Positions 9,219 through 24,240 of a stretch of DNA of 64,000 nucleotides are shown one piece after another. How positions within the stretch are numbered: the stretch's first letter is position 1; every line of letters starts with the position of its first letter. Source of the DNA: Elioraea rosea (GTDB taxonomy: Bacteria > Pseudomonadota > Alphaproteobacteria > Acetobacterales > Acetobacteraceae); assembly GCF_007644105.1 (NCBI RefSeq), contig NZ_VFAC01000007.1, forward strand, positions 84,909-148,908. Reading direction: 5' to 3'. The notes below the pieces were generated by a model. The model made no database searches, was not told the DNA's origin, and worked only from the letters and a program-made list of their open reading frames with translations. Position numbers and translations under genes: made by a program.

Positions 9219-9924
9219 GCAGTGCCGTCCCGCCGCAGCTCGAGCGCCTGCGAGGTGTAGAAGCCCCGCGAGACCCGGAGCGTCCGGCCGATCCCGTAGG
9301 AAGACAGCCCCGCCTCCTCGCCGATGAGCCGCGCGAGCTTCGCCCCGGCTACCGGCTCGATCGCTGGCGCGCGGTCGCTCCGCGGGAACAGCCTGCCCAC
9401 CGCATGCATCGCGGCGAGGGCGGGTGTGCGCGGCGCATAGGTGAAGAGAACGCTCGATCGTGTCCGCGCGGCAAGCCCGGCGAGGGCGCGCGTCACGTCC
9501 TGCGCCCGGTAGTGGATGAGGCTGTCCATACAGACCACATGGTCGAAGCTGCCAAGGCTCGCATCGAGCATGTCGCCGGAGCGGAACGTCACCCGCCCGC
9601 GCAGCGGCGTCGCCTCGGCGCGTTCCCGTGCGAGGCCGACCAGCGTCGGCGAGAGGTCGATCGCGACGACGTCTGCGCCCCGTGCCGCCGCAGCGATCGC
9701 GAGCGCGCCCGTTCCGCACCCGGCATCGAGAAGGCGGAGGCCGGTGAGATCGGCTGGAAGCCACGAGAGCATCGTCGCGCGCATCGTGTCGCGGCCCGCG
9801 CGAACGGTCGCGCGGATTCGGCCCACCGGGGCATCCGAGGTCAGCCGCTTCCAGGCTTCGACCGCCGTGCGGTCGAAATAGGTGAGGAGCTGGCCGCGCC
9901 GCTGCTGGTAGGTCGCCGTGTGCA

Positions 9925-9925
<1 letters not shown>
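9215..9925 (-). CDS. bchM: Mg-protoporphyrin IX O-methyltransferase
   Basis: BchM methylates the C13 propionate of Mg-protoporphyrin IX with S-adenosylmethionine, making the AcsF substrate. The 236-residue protein starts at ATG 9925 (MHTATYQQRRGQLLTYFDRTA), sharing one base with the bchL stop (TGATG). The SAM-binding motif LLDAGCGTGALA lies near residue 67. It is followed by the acidic loop VVAIDLSPTLVGLAR and the family segment FDHVVCMDSLIHYRAQDV. The frame extends further upstream but only over bchL in another frame. It is part of the continuous bchH-L-M unit. Confidence 0.96.
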
Positions 9926-14460
<4,535 letters not shown>

Positions 14461-14489
<29 letters not shown>

Positions 14490-16062
14490 ACAGCGTCTCG
14501 ACGGTGATGCGGACGAGTCCGCGTTCAGATGCGAAGCGTTCGGTGTTGCGGCGCGCCTTCCCGCGCACGAAGAAGGGGATGCGGCCGAGTTCCTTCTCGG
14601 CCTCCGGTGTCCAGCCAGGCTGCCCGGGCGGCTCGGGCGCGGCCGGCGCGACAGCCGGTGCCGCCGTGGACACGGCCAGCGCGGGCTCGGGCGCAGGCTC
14701 GGTGCGCGGCGTCGGCGCGTGGCCGAGATGCGAGGGAGCGGCGCCGTCGTGGAATTCGAAATCGTCGCGGAACATGCCGAGGAGATGCTCCTCGAGGCCC
14801 ATCATCAGCGGGTGCACCCAGGTGTCGAAGAGAACGTTGGCGCCTTCGAACCCCATCTGCGGCGAGTAGCGGGCAGGGAAGTCCTGCACATGCACGGGCG
14901 CGGAGATCACCGCGCAGGGAATGCCCAGCCGCTTGGCGATGTGGCGTTCCATCTGCGTGCCGAGAACGAGCTCGGGCTGCAGTTCTGCCACCTTGGCCTC
15001 GACCTCGAGATAGTCGTCGGTGATGAGCGGCTCGACGCCGTATTCGGCAGCCGCCTCGCGGACCTCGCGCCCGAACTCGCGCGCGTAGGTGCCCAAGCCC
15101 ACGACGGCGAAGCCGAGCTCCTTCGCGGCGACGCGGGCGGCGGCGATCGCGTGCGTCGCATCGCCGAAGATGAACACGCGCTTGCCGGTGAGGTAGGTGC
15201 TGTCGACGGACCGGGAGTACCAGGGAAGCCGGCTCTCCTCCGCCGCGAGCAGCACGTCCGCGTCGAGCCCTGCGGCCTCGGCGATCTCGGCGATGAAGCC
15301 GCGCGTCCCGAGAACGCCGATCGGGATGGCGCGGATCGTCCTCTGTCCGAAGGTGCGCCCGAGCCACGCCGCCGCCACGCCCGCGACCTCCGGGTAGAGG
15401 ACGACGTTCATCTCCGCCTCGCCAAGCCTCGCGAGATCCGCGACCGACGCGCCCAGCGGCGCGACGACGTTCACGTCGACCCCGATGCGGCCGAGCAGGC
15501 TCACGATCTCGGTCACGTCGTCGCGGTGGCGGAAGCCGAGGGCGGTGGGGCCGAGGATGTTGCAGCGCGGGCGATGGCCGGCGGCGCGCGGCGCGCGCGC
15601 CGTGCCAGGCGGCGGCGCCGAGGGGCCTGCGAAGGCGCGGACGAGGCGGTAGAACGTCTCCGCCGCGCCCCAGTTCTCCTTGCGCTGATAGGCAGGCAGC
15701 TCGAGGGGAACGACCGGAATGGGAAGGTCCATCCCCTCGGCGAGTCCGCCCGGGTCGTCCTGGATCAGCTCGGCGGTGCAGGAGGAGCCGACGAGAAGTG
15801 CCGCGGGGCGGAAGCGGTCATAGGCATCGGCGCAGGCGGCCTTGAACAGCCCCGCCGTGTCGCCGCCGAGATCGCGCGCCTGGAACGTGGTGTAGGTGAC
15901 GGGCGGCCGCGCCTTCTGCCGCGCGATCATCGTGAAGAGAAGATCAGCGTAGGTGTCGCCCTGCGGGGCATGCAGCACGTAGTGCACGTCGCGCATCGAG
16001 GCGGCGATGCGCATCGCTCCGACATGCGGCGGCCCCTCATAGGTCCAGACGGCGAGGTGCAT
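14461..16062 (-). CDS. bchB: Light-independent protochlorophyllide reductase subunit B
   Basis: BchB and BchN form the NifDK-like heterotetramer of DPOR, which reduces ring D of protochlorophyllide. The 533-residue sequence begins [20 protein letters not shown]. It has an aspartate at exactly residue 36 (HAPQGD), the unusual fourth ligand of the DPOR [4Fe-4S] cluster described for Bch[17 protein letters not shown] and the family core [16 protein letters not shown] follow. A proline/alanine-rich linker at about 430-475 precedes the C-terminal domain ([25 protein letters not shown]). It is 2 bp after bchN and overlaps bchH by 29 bp. Confidence 0.98.
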
Positions 16063-16064
16063 CG

Positions 16065-17968
<1,904 letters not shown>

Positions 17969-18164
17969 TTCTTGACAAGCCCCCTCCCGAAAAGGTCCGC
18001 TGTCGTCACGGTTCTCGCCGCGGCTCCGGCGGATCATCACGGCTTCGACGGGGCGCCCTGCGGAAGGAGACGATCTCTTGGAAACTCGTCCTGATCTGCC
18101 GCTTGACGCCCATGCCGCCCGCTCCAAAGCGCGCAGTGGAAGGCTAGTGTTCGGGCGGATCGGG

Positions 18165-18198
18165 TGTCAAGCAGGATTGACGTAAATGAAGCTTGACA
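18165..18198. promoter_or_regulatory. Two tandem near-consensus PpsR sites upstream of ppaA
   Basis: TGTCAAGCAGGATTGACG (18165-18182) and CGTAAATGAAGCTTGACA (18181-18198) each match TGT-N12-ACA with one changed base. They abut, with centres 16 bp apart, about one and a half helical turns. The second contains the TTGACA that serves as the probable -35 box of ppaA, so occupation would compete with RNA polymerase. The spacing to the exact site at 17960-17977 (about 205 bp centre to centre) would allow looping. Confidence 0.55.
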
Positions 18199-18222
18199 GT
18201 TGGCCTGGTGCGGCGGGATAGA
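18193..18222 (+). promoter_or_regulatory. Probable sigma-70-type promoter of ppaA-ppsR
   Basis: A consensus TTGACA (18193-18198) is followed after 18 bp by GATAGA (18217-18222). The ppaA ribosome site (GGAGG, 18232-18236) and ATG (18244) lie just downstream. The -35 box is embedded in a PpsR-like half-palindrome, which fits autoregulated repression. The -10 box is a weak match. Confidence 0.5.
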
Positions 18223-18243
18223 CTCTCACTCGGAGGACGGGCG

Positions 18244-19197
18244 ATGGACATCACCGGCTTGGACTCGCTGCACCAGGGCTCACTGCTTTCCAACGTCACC
18301 GCCCTTGGCGCGCGGGACGCCGACGAGGACGGTTCCGGCGTGTCCTACGGGACCGGCGCATCCCCTCTCGTGGATGAGCTGACACGAGCCCTTCTCGCCC
18401 GAAGGCGTCCTGCCACGCCCCGCTGCAATGGTCTCGCGAGCGCCGTCTCGGCCGACATCCTCCCGCGCCTTGTGCTCGCGCTGCGGGCGCCGAGCCCGGG
18501 CGGCGCGAACGGAGCCGGGAGCACCCGCTTCGCCGAGCCGATCGTTGTGCTGGCCGATCTTGCGCTCGAGAGCGACGTCGCCGGCGCGGTCCGCTTCGTC
18601 GAGGCGTTGCAGGCCGGGGGCCATGCGCTCGAGACGATCTATATCGATGTCGTGGCCGCCGCGGCGCGCCATCTCGGCCAGCTCTGGCATGACGACCGGG
18701 CGAGCTTCGCCGACGTCACGATCGGGATCCTGGCGCTGCAGCGGCTGCTGCATGCCCTGGACCATGCGTTTTGCTGCAATGCGGAGCCGACTCGGCGCGA
18801 CCCCGGGAAGCGCATCCTCCTCTCGACGCGGCCCGGCGAGGCGCACGCTTTCGCCCTTGATATCGTTGGCGCTTTTCTCAGGCGCGCCGGCTGGATGGTC
18901 GAAACCATCGCCCCGAAGAGCCAGGGTGACCTATCGGGGGCCATCCGCCGGGGCTGGTATGCGGTGCTCGGGATCTCTGACAGTTGCGGCGACTCGCGGG
19001 ATGCGCTTGCCTCCGCGATCCATGCCGCGAGGCGCGCCTCGCTCAACCGTGGCCTTCGGGTCATGGTCGGCGGGCCTGCCTTCGCTGTCGACCCGGATCG
19101 CGTAACCCGGACCGGAGCTGATGCGATGGCCCGGGATGCGCGCCACGCCGTGGAGCAGGCGGAAGGCCTGCTCGCTCACGCCCGGCAGGGCAACTGA
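18244..19197 (+). CDS. ppaA: AerR/PpaA, cobalamin-type antirepressor of PpsR
   Basis: AerR/PpaA proteins bind B12 through a SCHIC-type domain and antagonise PpsR/CrtJ in response to light or redox state. The 317-residue protein has the helical segment ALQAGGHALETIYIDVVAAAARHLGQLWHDDRASF-type region near residues 120-155. This carries the LGxxW pattern of the family, followed by DVTIGILALQRLLHAL. A Rossmann-like part follows (GKRILLSTRPGEAHAFALDIVGAFLRRAGW, YAVLGISDSCG, LRVMVGGPAFAVDP). The start is ATG 18244 with GGAGG 8 bases upstream. A longer in-frame TTG at 18193 is rejected because it is the -35 box. It precedes ppsR, the usual partner. Confidence 0.9.
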   Translation: MDITGLDSLHQGSLLSNVTALGARDADEDGSGVSYGTGASPLVDELTRALLARRRPATPRCNGLASAVSADILPRLVLALRAPSPGGANGAGSTRFAEPIVVLADLALESDVAGAVRFVEALQAGGHALETIYIDVVAAAARHLGQLWHDDRASFADVTIGILALQRLLHALDHAFCCNAEPTRRDPGKRILLSTRPGEAHAFALDIVGAFLRRAGWMVETIAPKSQGDLSGAIRRGWYAVLGISDSCGDSRDALASAIHAARRASLNRGLRVMVGGPAFAVDPDRVTRTGADAMARDARHAVEQAEGLLAHARQGN

Positions 19198-19240
19198 GAT
19201 CACGGCATGGCGATTGGTGGTGACGGCATGGGAGGCGGGT

Positions 19241-19260
19241 TGTCGGCGAGGGCGCCGACA
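19241..19260. repeat. Perfect inverted repeat in the ppaA-ppsR gap
   Basis: TGTCGGCG and CGCCGACA form an 8-bp perfect stem around a 4-base AGGG loop, 21 bp before the ppsR ATG. It resembles a PpsR site except that the half-sites TGT and ACA are 14 bp apart, not 12. As RNA it would be a strong hairpin just upstream of the ppsR ribosome site. It could limit ppsR expression relative to ppaA, or protect processed mRNA. Confidence 0.5.
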
Positions 19261-19281
19261 TGAAGGACAAGGCAGGACGAC

Positions 19282-20706
19282 ATGACATTCATGACCCCAC
19301 GGGTCGCGCTGGGAGATCTCGACGCAGAGGCGGCGGCAGCGCTCGTCTCGGCGGCAGCAGATATCGCCCTTGTCGTGTCGCCTGAAGGAACGGTGCTGGA
19401 CGTGGCCTGCAATACCGATGACATCGCCCGCGAAGTCGGCGATGGCAGCGCCTGGCGGGGAAGGCCCTGGGCCGACATCGTCGCGCCCGACAGCCGCACC
19501 AAGACAGCAGAGATCATTGCCTCCGCCACCGACGGCCGGGCGCCGACCTGGCGCCACGTGAACCAGATCACCCCGCGCGGCACCACCTTGCCCATTCTCT
19601 ATTCCGCCGTTCGGACCGGGCCGAGGAAGCACATCGTCGCCTTTGGCCGTGACCTGCGCCCCATCGCGGCGCTGCAGCAGCGACTCGTCGATGCCCAGGC
19701 CTCGCTCGAGCGCGACTACACCCGGCTGCGCTACGCCGAGACGCGGTATCGCCTGCTGTTCCAGATGTCGTCCGATCCCGTGCTCGTGCTCGATGCCGAC
19801 TCGCGGCGGATCGTCGAGGTGAACCCGGCGGCCGAGGAGCTGTTCGGCGCCGAGTCCCGGCCCCAGGTCGGGCAGGATTTCCTGTCGATCTTCGCAGAAC
19901 CGGCGCGACGGCCCATCGAACTCCTGCTTGCCGGGGTGCGGGCCGCAGGCCGCGGGGACGACGTGCGCGCCATGCTCGGCGGCAGCGCTCGCCCGGTCGA
20001 TGTGTCGGCGACGCTGTTCCGGCAGGACAACAGCTCCTTCTATCTTGTCCGCCTCCTCGCGGTCGCGGTGACCGACGAGCTGGTCACGCCAGGGCGGCCG
20101 AAATCGAAGCTGCTCAAGCTCGTCGAGAGCGCGCCGGACGGCTTCGTCGTGACCGGCGAGGATGGCCGGATCCTCACCGCGAACGCCGCCTTCCTCGAGA
20201 TGGCGCAGCTCGCGACGGAGGAGCAGGCGCGGGGCGAGGCGCTCGAGCGCTGGCTCGGCCGGCCTGGTGTCGACCTCGAGGTTCTGCTGGCCAACCTGCG
20301 GGAGCGCGGGCCGGTCCGGCTGTTCCCGAGCACGTTGCGCGGCGAGTACGGCGCACAGGCGCAGGTCGAGATCTCCGCGGTGTCGACGACGAACGGCGGC
20401 GTGCCCTGCTACGGCTTCGCGATCCGCGACGTCGGCACGCGCCTTGCCACGCAGCCGAACTCGCAGCGGGAGATGCCGCGCTCGGTGCAGCAGCTCTCGG
20501 AGCTGATCGGCCGCGTGCCGCTGAAGGACCTTGTCCGCGAGGCGACCGACGTGATCGAGCGGCTCTGCATCGAGGCCGCGCTCGAGCTCACCAACGACAA
20601 CCGCGCCTCGGCTGCGGAGATGCTGGGCCTCTCGCGACAGAGCCTCTACGTGAAGCTCCGCCGCTACGGCCTCGGCGACCTCGCCTCGAGCTCGGACCAG
20701 CCATGA
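19282..20706 (+). CDS. ppsR: Transcriptional repressor PpsR (CrtJ)
   Basis: PpsR represses photosynthesis genes under aerobic conditions by binding TGT-N12-ACA palindromes. The 474-residue protein has the expected layout: N-terminal PAS-like domain (1-125), a coiled Q-linker (about 126-157), PAS1 (158-270), PAS2 (280-385) and a Fis-type helix-turn-helix at the end (ERLCIEAALELT...SAAEMLGLSRQSLYVKLRRYG, 427-462). Cysteines are at 43, 376 and 429; Cys429 in the HTH corresponds to the redox-active one of the Rhodobacter proteins. The first regulatory cysteine of R. sphaeroides PpsR (in PAS1) seems absent. It overlaps bchG as ATGA. Confidence 0.95.
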   Translation: MTFMTPRVALGDLDAEAAAALVSAAADIALVVSPEGTVLDVACNTDDIAREVGDGSAWRGRPWADIVAPDSRTKTAEIIASATDGRAPTWRHVNQITPRGTTLPILYSAVRTGPRKHIVAFGRDLRPIAALQQRLVDAQASLERDYTRLRYAETRYRLLFQMSSDPVLVLDADSRRIVEVNPAAEELFGAESRPQVGQDFLSIFAEPARRPIELLLAGVRAAGRGDDVRAMLGGSARPVDVSATLFRQDNSSFYLVRLLAVAVTDELVTPGRPKSKLLKLVESAPDGFVVTGEDGRILTANAAFLEMAQLATEEQARGEALERWLGRPGVDLEVLLANLRERGPVRLFPSTLRGEYGAQAQVEISAVSTTNGGVPCYGFAIRDVGTRLATQPNSQREMPRSVQQLSELIGRVPLKDLVREATDVIERLCIEAALELTNDNRASAAEMLGLSRQSLYVKLRRYGLGDLASSSDQP

Positions 20707-21626
20707 GCGAGGGCGGCGGACTGGCGGCGAACATCCCCGCACCGCTCGTCGGCCGCCGCCCTGCCTCGCCGCTCGCAGCGCTAGAGCTTCTCAAGCCGAT
20801 CACCTGGTTCGCGCCGATGTGGGCGTTCGGCTGCGGCGTCGTCTCGAGCGGCGTCGCCCCAACGGAGCGCCTGGGCCTGTTCGCCCTCGGCGTGCTGCTC
20901 GCTGGCCCTCTCGTGTGCGGAACGAGTCAGGCTGTGAACGACTGGTTCGACCGGCACGTCGATGCGATCAACGAGCCGAACCGCCCCATACCGTCCGGCC
21001 GCATCCCCGGACGCTGGGGGCTCTGGATCGCGATCGGCATGAGCCTTCTATCGCTTGCCGTCGCTTCGCAGCTCGGCACGTGGGGCTTCTGGGCCACCGT
21101 CGTCGGCCTCGTTCTGGCTTGGGCCTACAGCGCCCCGCCCATCCGGTTGAAGCAGAATGGCTGGTGGTCGAGCGCGGTGTGCGGCGCCTGCTACGAGGGC
21201 CTGCCCTGGATCACGGGAGCGGCGGTGATGGCAGGCGGCGCGCCGGCGCCGGTCGTGCTCCTGGTCGCCGCGCTCTACAGCATCGGCGCGCACGGCATCA
21301 TGACGCTGAACGACTTCAAGGCGGTGGAGGGCGACCGGCGCATGGGCATCGGCTCGCTGCCGGTCCGCCTCGGCGTCGCGCCGGCCGCGCGGCTCGCCTG
21401 CTGGGTGATGGCGCTGCCGCAGGTCGCCGTCGTCGCCTTGCTCCTGGCGCGCGATGCGCCGCTGCATGCGGCTGCCGTCGCGGCCGTGCTCGGCGTACAG
21501 GTCGTGCTCATGCGGAAGCTGCTGTCAGACCCGCGCAAGCTCGCACCCTGGTACAACGCAACCGGAACGACGCTCTACGTGATCGGCATGCTGGTGACGG
21601 CCTTCGCCATCAGGCCGGTCGCATGA
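20703..21626 (+). CDS. bchG: Bacteriochlorophyll synthase (geranylgeranyl transferase)
   Basis: BchG is a UbiA-family membrane prenyltransferase that esterifies bacteriochlorophyllide a with geranylgeranyl diphosphate. The 307-residue protein carries the Mg-diphosphate motif NDWFDRHVDAINEPNRPIPSG near residues 79-99 and a second acidic motif NDFKAVEGDRRMGIGSLPV near 200-218. Seven to nine hydrophobic helices are visible, and the end (LAPWYNATGTTLYVIGMLVTAFA) is family-typical. ATG 20703 overlaps the ppsR stop, and its stop overlaps the next start, so the three are translationally coupled. Confidence 0.96.
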   Translation: MSEGGGLAANIPAPLVGRRPASPLAALELLKPITWFAPMWAFGCGVVSSGVAPTERLGLFALGVLLAGPLVCGTSQAVNDWFDRHVDAINEPNRPIPSGRIPGRWGLWIAIGMSLLSLAVASQLGTWGFWATVVGLVLAWAYSAPPIRLKQNGWWSSAVCGACYEGLPWITGAAVMAGGAPAPVVLLVAALYSIGAHGIMTLNDFKAVEGDRRMGIGSLPVRLGVAPAARLACWVMALPQVAVVALLLARDAPLHAAAVAAVLGVQVVLMRKLLSDPRKLAPWYNATGTTLYVIGMLVTAFAIRPVA

Positions 21627-22975
21627 GGAGCATGGGTGCCGGATCAGGGCTCTCCTGGCCGGGAATCCTGCGGCTCGGCCTCGTGCAGACGGCACTCGGC
21701 GCGATCGTGGTGCTGACGACGTCGGCGATCAACCGCGTGATGGTCGTCGAACTCGCCCTGCCGGCGACGCTTCCCGGGGTTCTCGTTGCCGTCCACTACG
21801 CGGTGCAGATGCTGCGCCCGCGCATGGGCTATGGCAGCGACATGGGCGGGCAGCGTACGCCCTGGATCATCGGCGGCATGGCCGTGCTCGCTGTTGGCGG
21901 CGTGGTCGCGGCCGCGGCAACGGCGATGATGGGTGAGGCGCCCGTGGCCGGGCTTGCGCTTGCGCTCGTCGCCTTCGTCATGATCGGGCTCGGCGTCGGC
22001 GCGGCGGGCACGTCGCTTCTCGTCCTCCTTGCCGCGCTCGTCGTCGAGCGGCGCCGCCCGGCCGCGGCGTCGATCGTCTGGATCATGATGATCGCGGGCT
22101 TTGTCCTGACGACGGCGATCGCCGGCAGGCTCCTCGACCCCTATTCCGGCCCTCGGCTCATCTCGGTCTCTGCCGGTGTCTCCGTGCTTGCCTTCCTGCT
22201 CGCGCTCGTCGCGGTGTGGGGAATCGAGAAGCGGCACGCGCCGGTGCAGGCGCCCGTGACGGCCGAGCGTGCGCCGAAGCCGGCCTTCCGCCAGGCGCTC
22301 GCCGAGGTGTGGGCCGAGCAGGATGCACGGCGCTTCACCGTGTTCGTGTTCCTGTCCATGCTCGCCTACAGCGCGCAGGACCTCATTCTCGAGCCCTTCG
22401 CCGGGCAGGTCTTCGGCATGACGCTCGGCGAGACGACGCGGCTTGCCTCGATGCAGCACGGCGGCGTGCTCGCAGGCATGGTCGTCATCGCGCTCGTCGG
22501 CAGCTTCGCTTCCGGAACGAGGCTCGGCAACATGCGCGCCTGGACCGTGGGCGGATGCCTTGCCGCCGCCGTTGCCGTCTCGATGCTGATCGTCGCGGGC
22601 CAGGTCGGCCCGGGCTGGCCGCTCGGGCCGTCCTACTTCCTGCTTGGCCTCGCCAACGGCGCCTTCGCCGCCGCCGCAATTGCCTCGATGATGCTGATGG
22701 TCGGCAAGGGGCGGGAGCGGCGCGAGGGCGTGCGGATGGGGCTCTGGGGCGCGGCGCAGGCCATTGCCTTCGGCCTCGGCAGCCTTGCCGGCGCGATGGC
22801 GCTCGATGGAGCCCGCATGGCCTTCGCAGACGAGGCGACCGCCTACGGGGCCGTCTTCGTGGCCGATGCCATCCTGTTCATCGCGGCGGCGCTTCTCGCG
22901 CTGCGCATCGGAACCTACGGACAGCGGAGCGCGCCCGGCTATGGCGCCGTGCCCACCGCTGCGGTCGGAAGCTGA
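21623..22975 (+). CDS. PucC-family (BCD) membrane protein between bchG and bchP
   Basis: This is a polytopic MFS-related protein of the BCD family, homologous in pattern to LhaA/PucC and placed exactly where the bchG-bchP linked homologue (often called orf428 or bchP2) lies in purple bacteria. Start ATG 21623 (MRSMGAGSGLSWPGILRLGLVQ) overlaps the bchG stop; the much longer upstream frame is a shadow of bchG. The 450 residues form about 12 helices. Motifs INRVMVVELALPATLPG, LRPRMGYGSDMGG and SAQDLILEPFAGQVFGMTLGE match LhaA's corresponding segments. A role in moving or delivering pigment during light-harvesting assembly is likely. Confidence 0.88.
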   Translation: MRSMGAGSGLSWPGILRLGLVQTALGAIVVLTTSAINRVMVVELALPATLPGVLVAVHYAVQMLRPRMGYGSDMGGQRTPWIIGGMAVLAVGGVVAAAATAMMGEAPVAGLALALVAFVMIGLGVGAAGTSLLVLLAALVVERRRPAAASIVWIMMIAGFVLTTAIAGRLLDPYSGPRLISVSAGVSVLAFLLALVAVWGIEKRHAPVQAPVTAERAPKPAFRQALAEVWAEQDARRFTVFVFLSMLAYSAQDLILEPFAGQVFGMTLGETTRLASMQHGGVLAGMVVIALVGSFASGTRLGNMRAWTVGGCLAAAVAVSMLIVAGQVGPGWPLGPSYFLLGLANGAFAAAAIASMMLMVGKGRERREGVRMGLWGAAQAIAFGLGSLAGAMALDGARMAFADEATAYGAVFVADAILFIAAALLALRIGTYGQRSAPGYGAVPTAAVGS

Positions 22976-22985
22976 GGGAGGCTGC

Positions 22986-24185
22986 ATGGCGCGCGGCGAA
23001 ACATTCGACGTTGCGGTGATCGGCGGCGGGCCCTCGGGCGCGACCGCGGCGAACGACCTCGCGAGGTCGGGGCTGTCAGTCCTGCTGCTCGACAAGGCGG
23101 GGCGCATCAAGCCGTGCGGCGGGGCGATCCCGCCGAAGTTGGTCGATGATTTCGGCATCCCCGAGCACCTTCTCGTCGCGCGGATCCGCTCGGCGCGGAT
23201 CGTTTCCCCGAAGAGCCGTTCGGTCGACATGCCGATCGATGGCGGCTTCGTCGGCATGGTCGACCGCGACGTGTTCGACGAGTGGCTTCGTTGCCGTGCC
23301 GCGGCGAACGGCGCCGAACGGGTGAGCGGCACCTTCGAGACGCTCAACCGCGGCGACGACGGCACGAGCACGATCACCTATCGTGCCAAGGGCGCTGCGC
23401 CCGATGCGCCGCTCGAGGCGGTTCGCGCGCGCGCGGTGATCGGCGCAGATGGCGCACTCTCCGCGGTTGCCCGGCAATGCGTTCCGGGGGCCGAAAAGGT
23501 GCCCTTCGTCTTCGCCTACCACGAGATCGTCCGCACGCCGGAGGAGGGCACCGCCGCCTACGACCCGGCGCGCTGCGACGTTTACTACAACGGCGCGATG
23601 TCGCCCGATTTCTACTCCTGGATCTTCCCGCACGGGCAGACCATGAGCATCGGCACAGGCTCGGCGCACAAGGGCTTCTCCCTTAAGGGTGCGGTGGGCG
23701 ACCTGCGGGGGCTGACGGGCCTCGCCGGAGCGGAGACCATCCGCCGCGAGGGCGCACCGATCCCGCTGAAGCCTCTGAAGCGGTGGGATGACGGGCGGAA
23801 CGTTCTGCTCGCGGGCGATGCCGCGGGCGTCGTCGCGCCGGCCTCGGGCGAGGGCATCTACTACGCGATGCTCGGCGGCCGCCTCGCGGCCGACGCGGTC
23901 GGCGAATTCTGCCGCACCGGCGATGCGCGCGCGCTGCGCACTGCGCGTCGGCGCTTCATGCGCGTGCACGGCCCGGTGTTCTGGATCCTCGGCGTGATGC
24001 AGACCTACTGGTACGGCACCGACGAGCGGCGCGAGCGCTTCGTCAGAATCTGCAGGGACAAGGACGTGCAGACGCTGACGTGGGACGCGTACATGAACAA
24101 GGAACTCGTCAAGGCGCGGCCGCTCGCGCATGTGCGGATCTTCTTCAAGAACCTCGCCCATCTCACGGGGCTCGCCTCGGCATGA
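22986..24185 (+). CDS. bchP: Geranylgeranyl reductase of bacteriochlorophyll synthesis
   Basis: BchP is an FAD-dependent reductase that saturates the geranylgeranyl tail to phytyl. The start is ATG 22986, preceded by GGGAGG. The 399-residue protein has the dinucleotide motif VIGGGPSGATAANDLARSG at about residues 11-29, KPCGGAIPPKLVDDFG, and the second FAD motif NVLLAGDAAGVVAPASGEGIYYAM. The C-terminal TWDAYMNKELVKARPLAHVRIFFKNL is characteristic of BchP/ChlP. It is 10 bp after the PucC-like gene and the last bch gene on this strand. Confidence 0.96.
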   Translation: MARGETFDVAVIGGGPSGATAANDLARSGLSVLLLDKAGRIKPCGGAIPPKLVDDFGIPEHLLVARIRSARIVSPKSRSVDMPIDGGFVGMVDRDVFDEWLRCRAAANGAERVSGTFETLNRGDDGTSTITYRAKGAAPDAPLEAVRARAVIGADGALSAVARQCVPGAEKVPFVFAYHEIVRTPEEGTAAYDPARCDVYYNGAMSPDFYSWIFPHGQTMSIGTGSAHKGFSLKGAVGDLRGLTGLAGAETIRREGAPIPLKPLKRWDDGRNVLLAGDAAGVVAPASGEGIYYAMLGGRLAADAVGEFCRTGDARALRTARRRFMRVHGPVFWILGVMQTYWYGTDERRERFVRICRDKDVQTLTWDAYMNKELVKARPLAHVRIFFKNLAHLTGLASA

Positions 24186-24240
24186 GACGGCACCGGAGCG
24201 GAGCGGGGAACAAGGCCAGGCAGGGTATGGGGAGAGGGCG

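Noticed and set aside
17969..18127. N-terminal extension of BchF up to 18127
   Set aside because: The peptide is Arg/Ser-rich and unlike BchF, and it would place the PpsR operator in the middle of the coding sequence.
18193..18243. TTG start giving a 17-residue longer PpaA
   Set aside because: The TTG is part of the TTGACA -35 box, while ATG 18244 has a proper GGAGG site.
18241..24185. Possible CRISPR or other repeat array in the photosynthesis region
   Set aside because: No regularly spaced direct repeats were found; only short inverted repeats occur.
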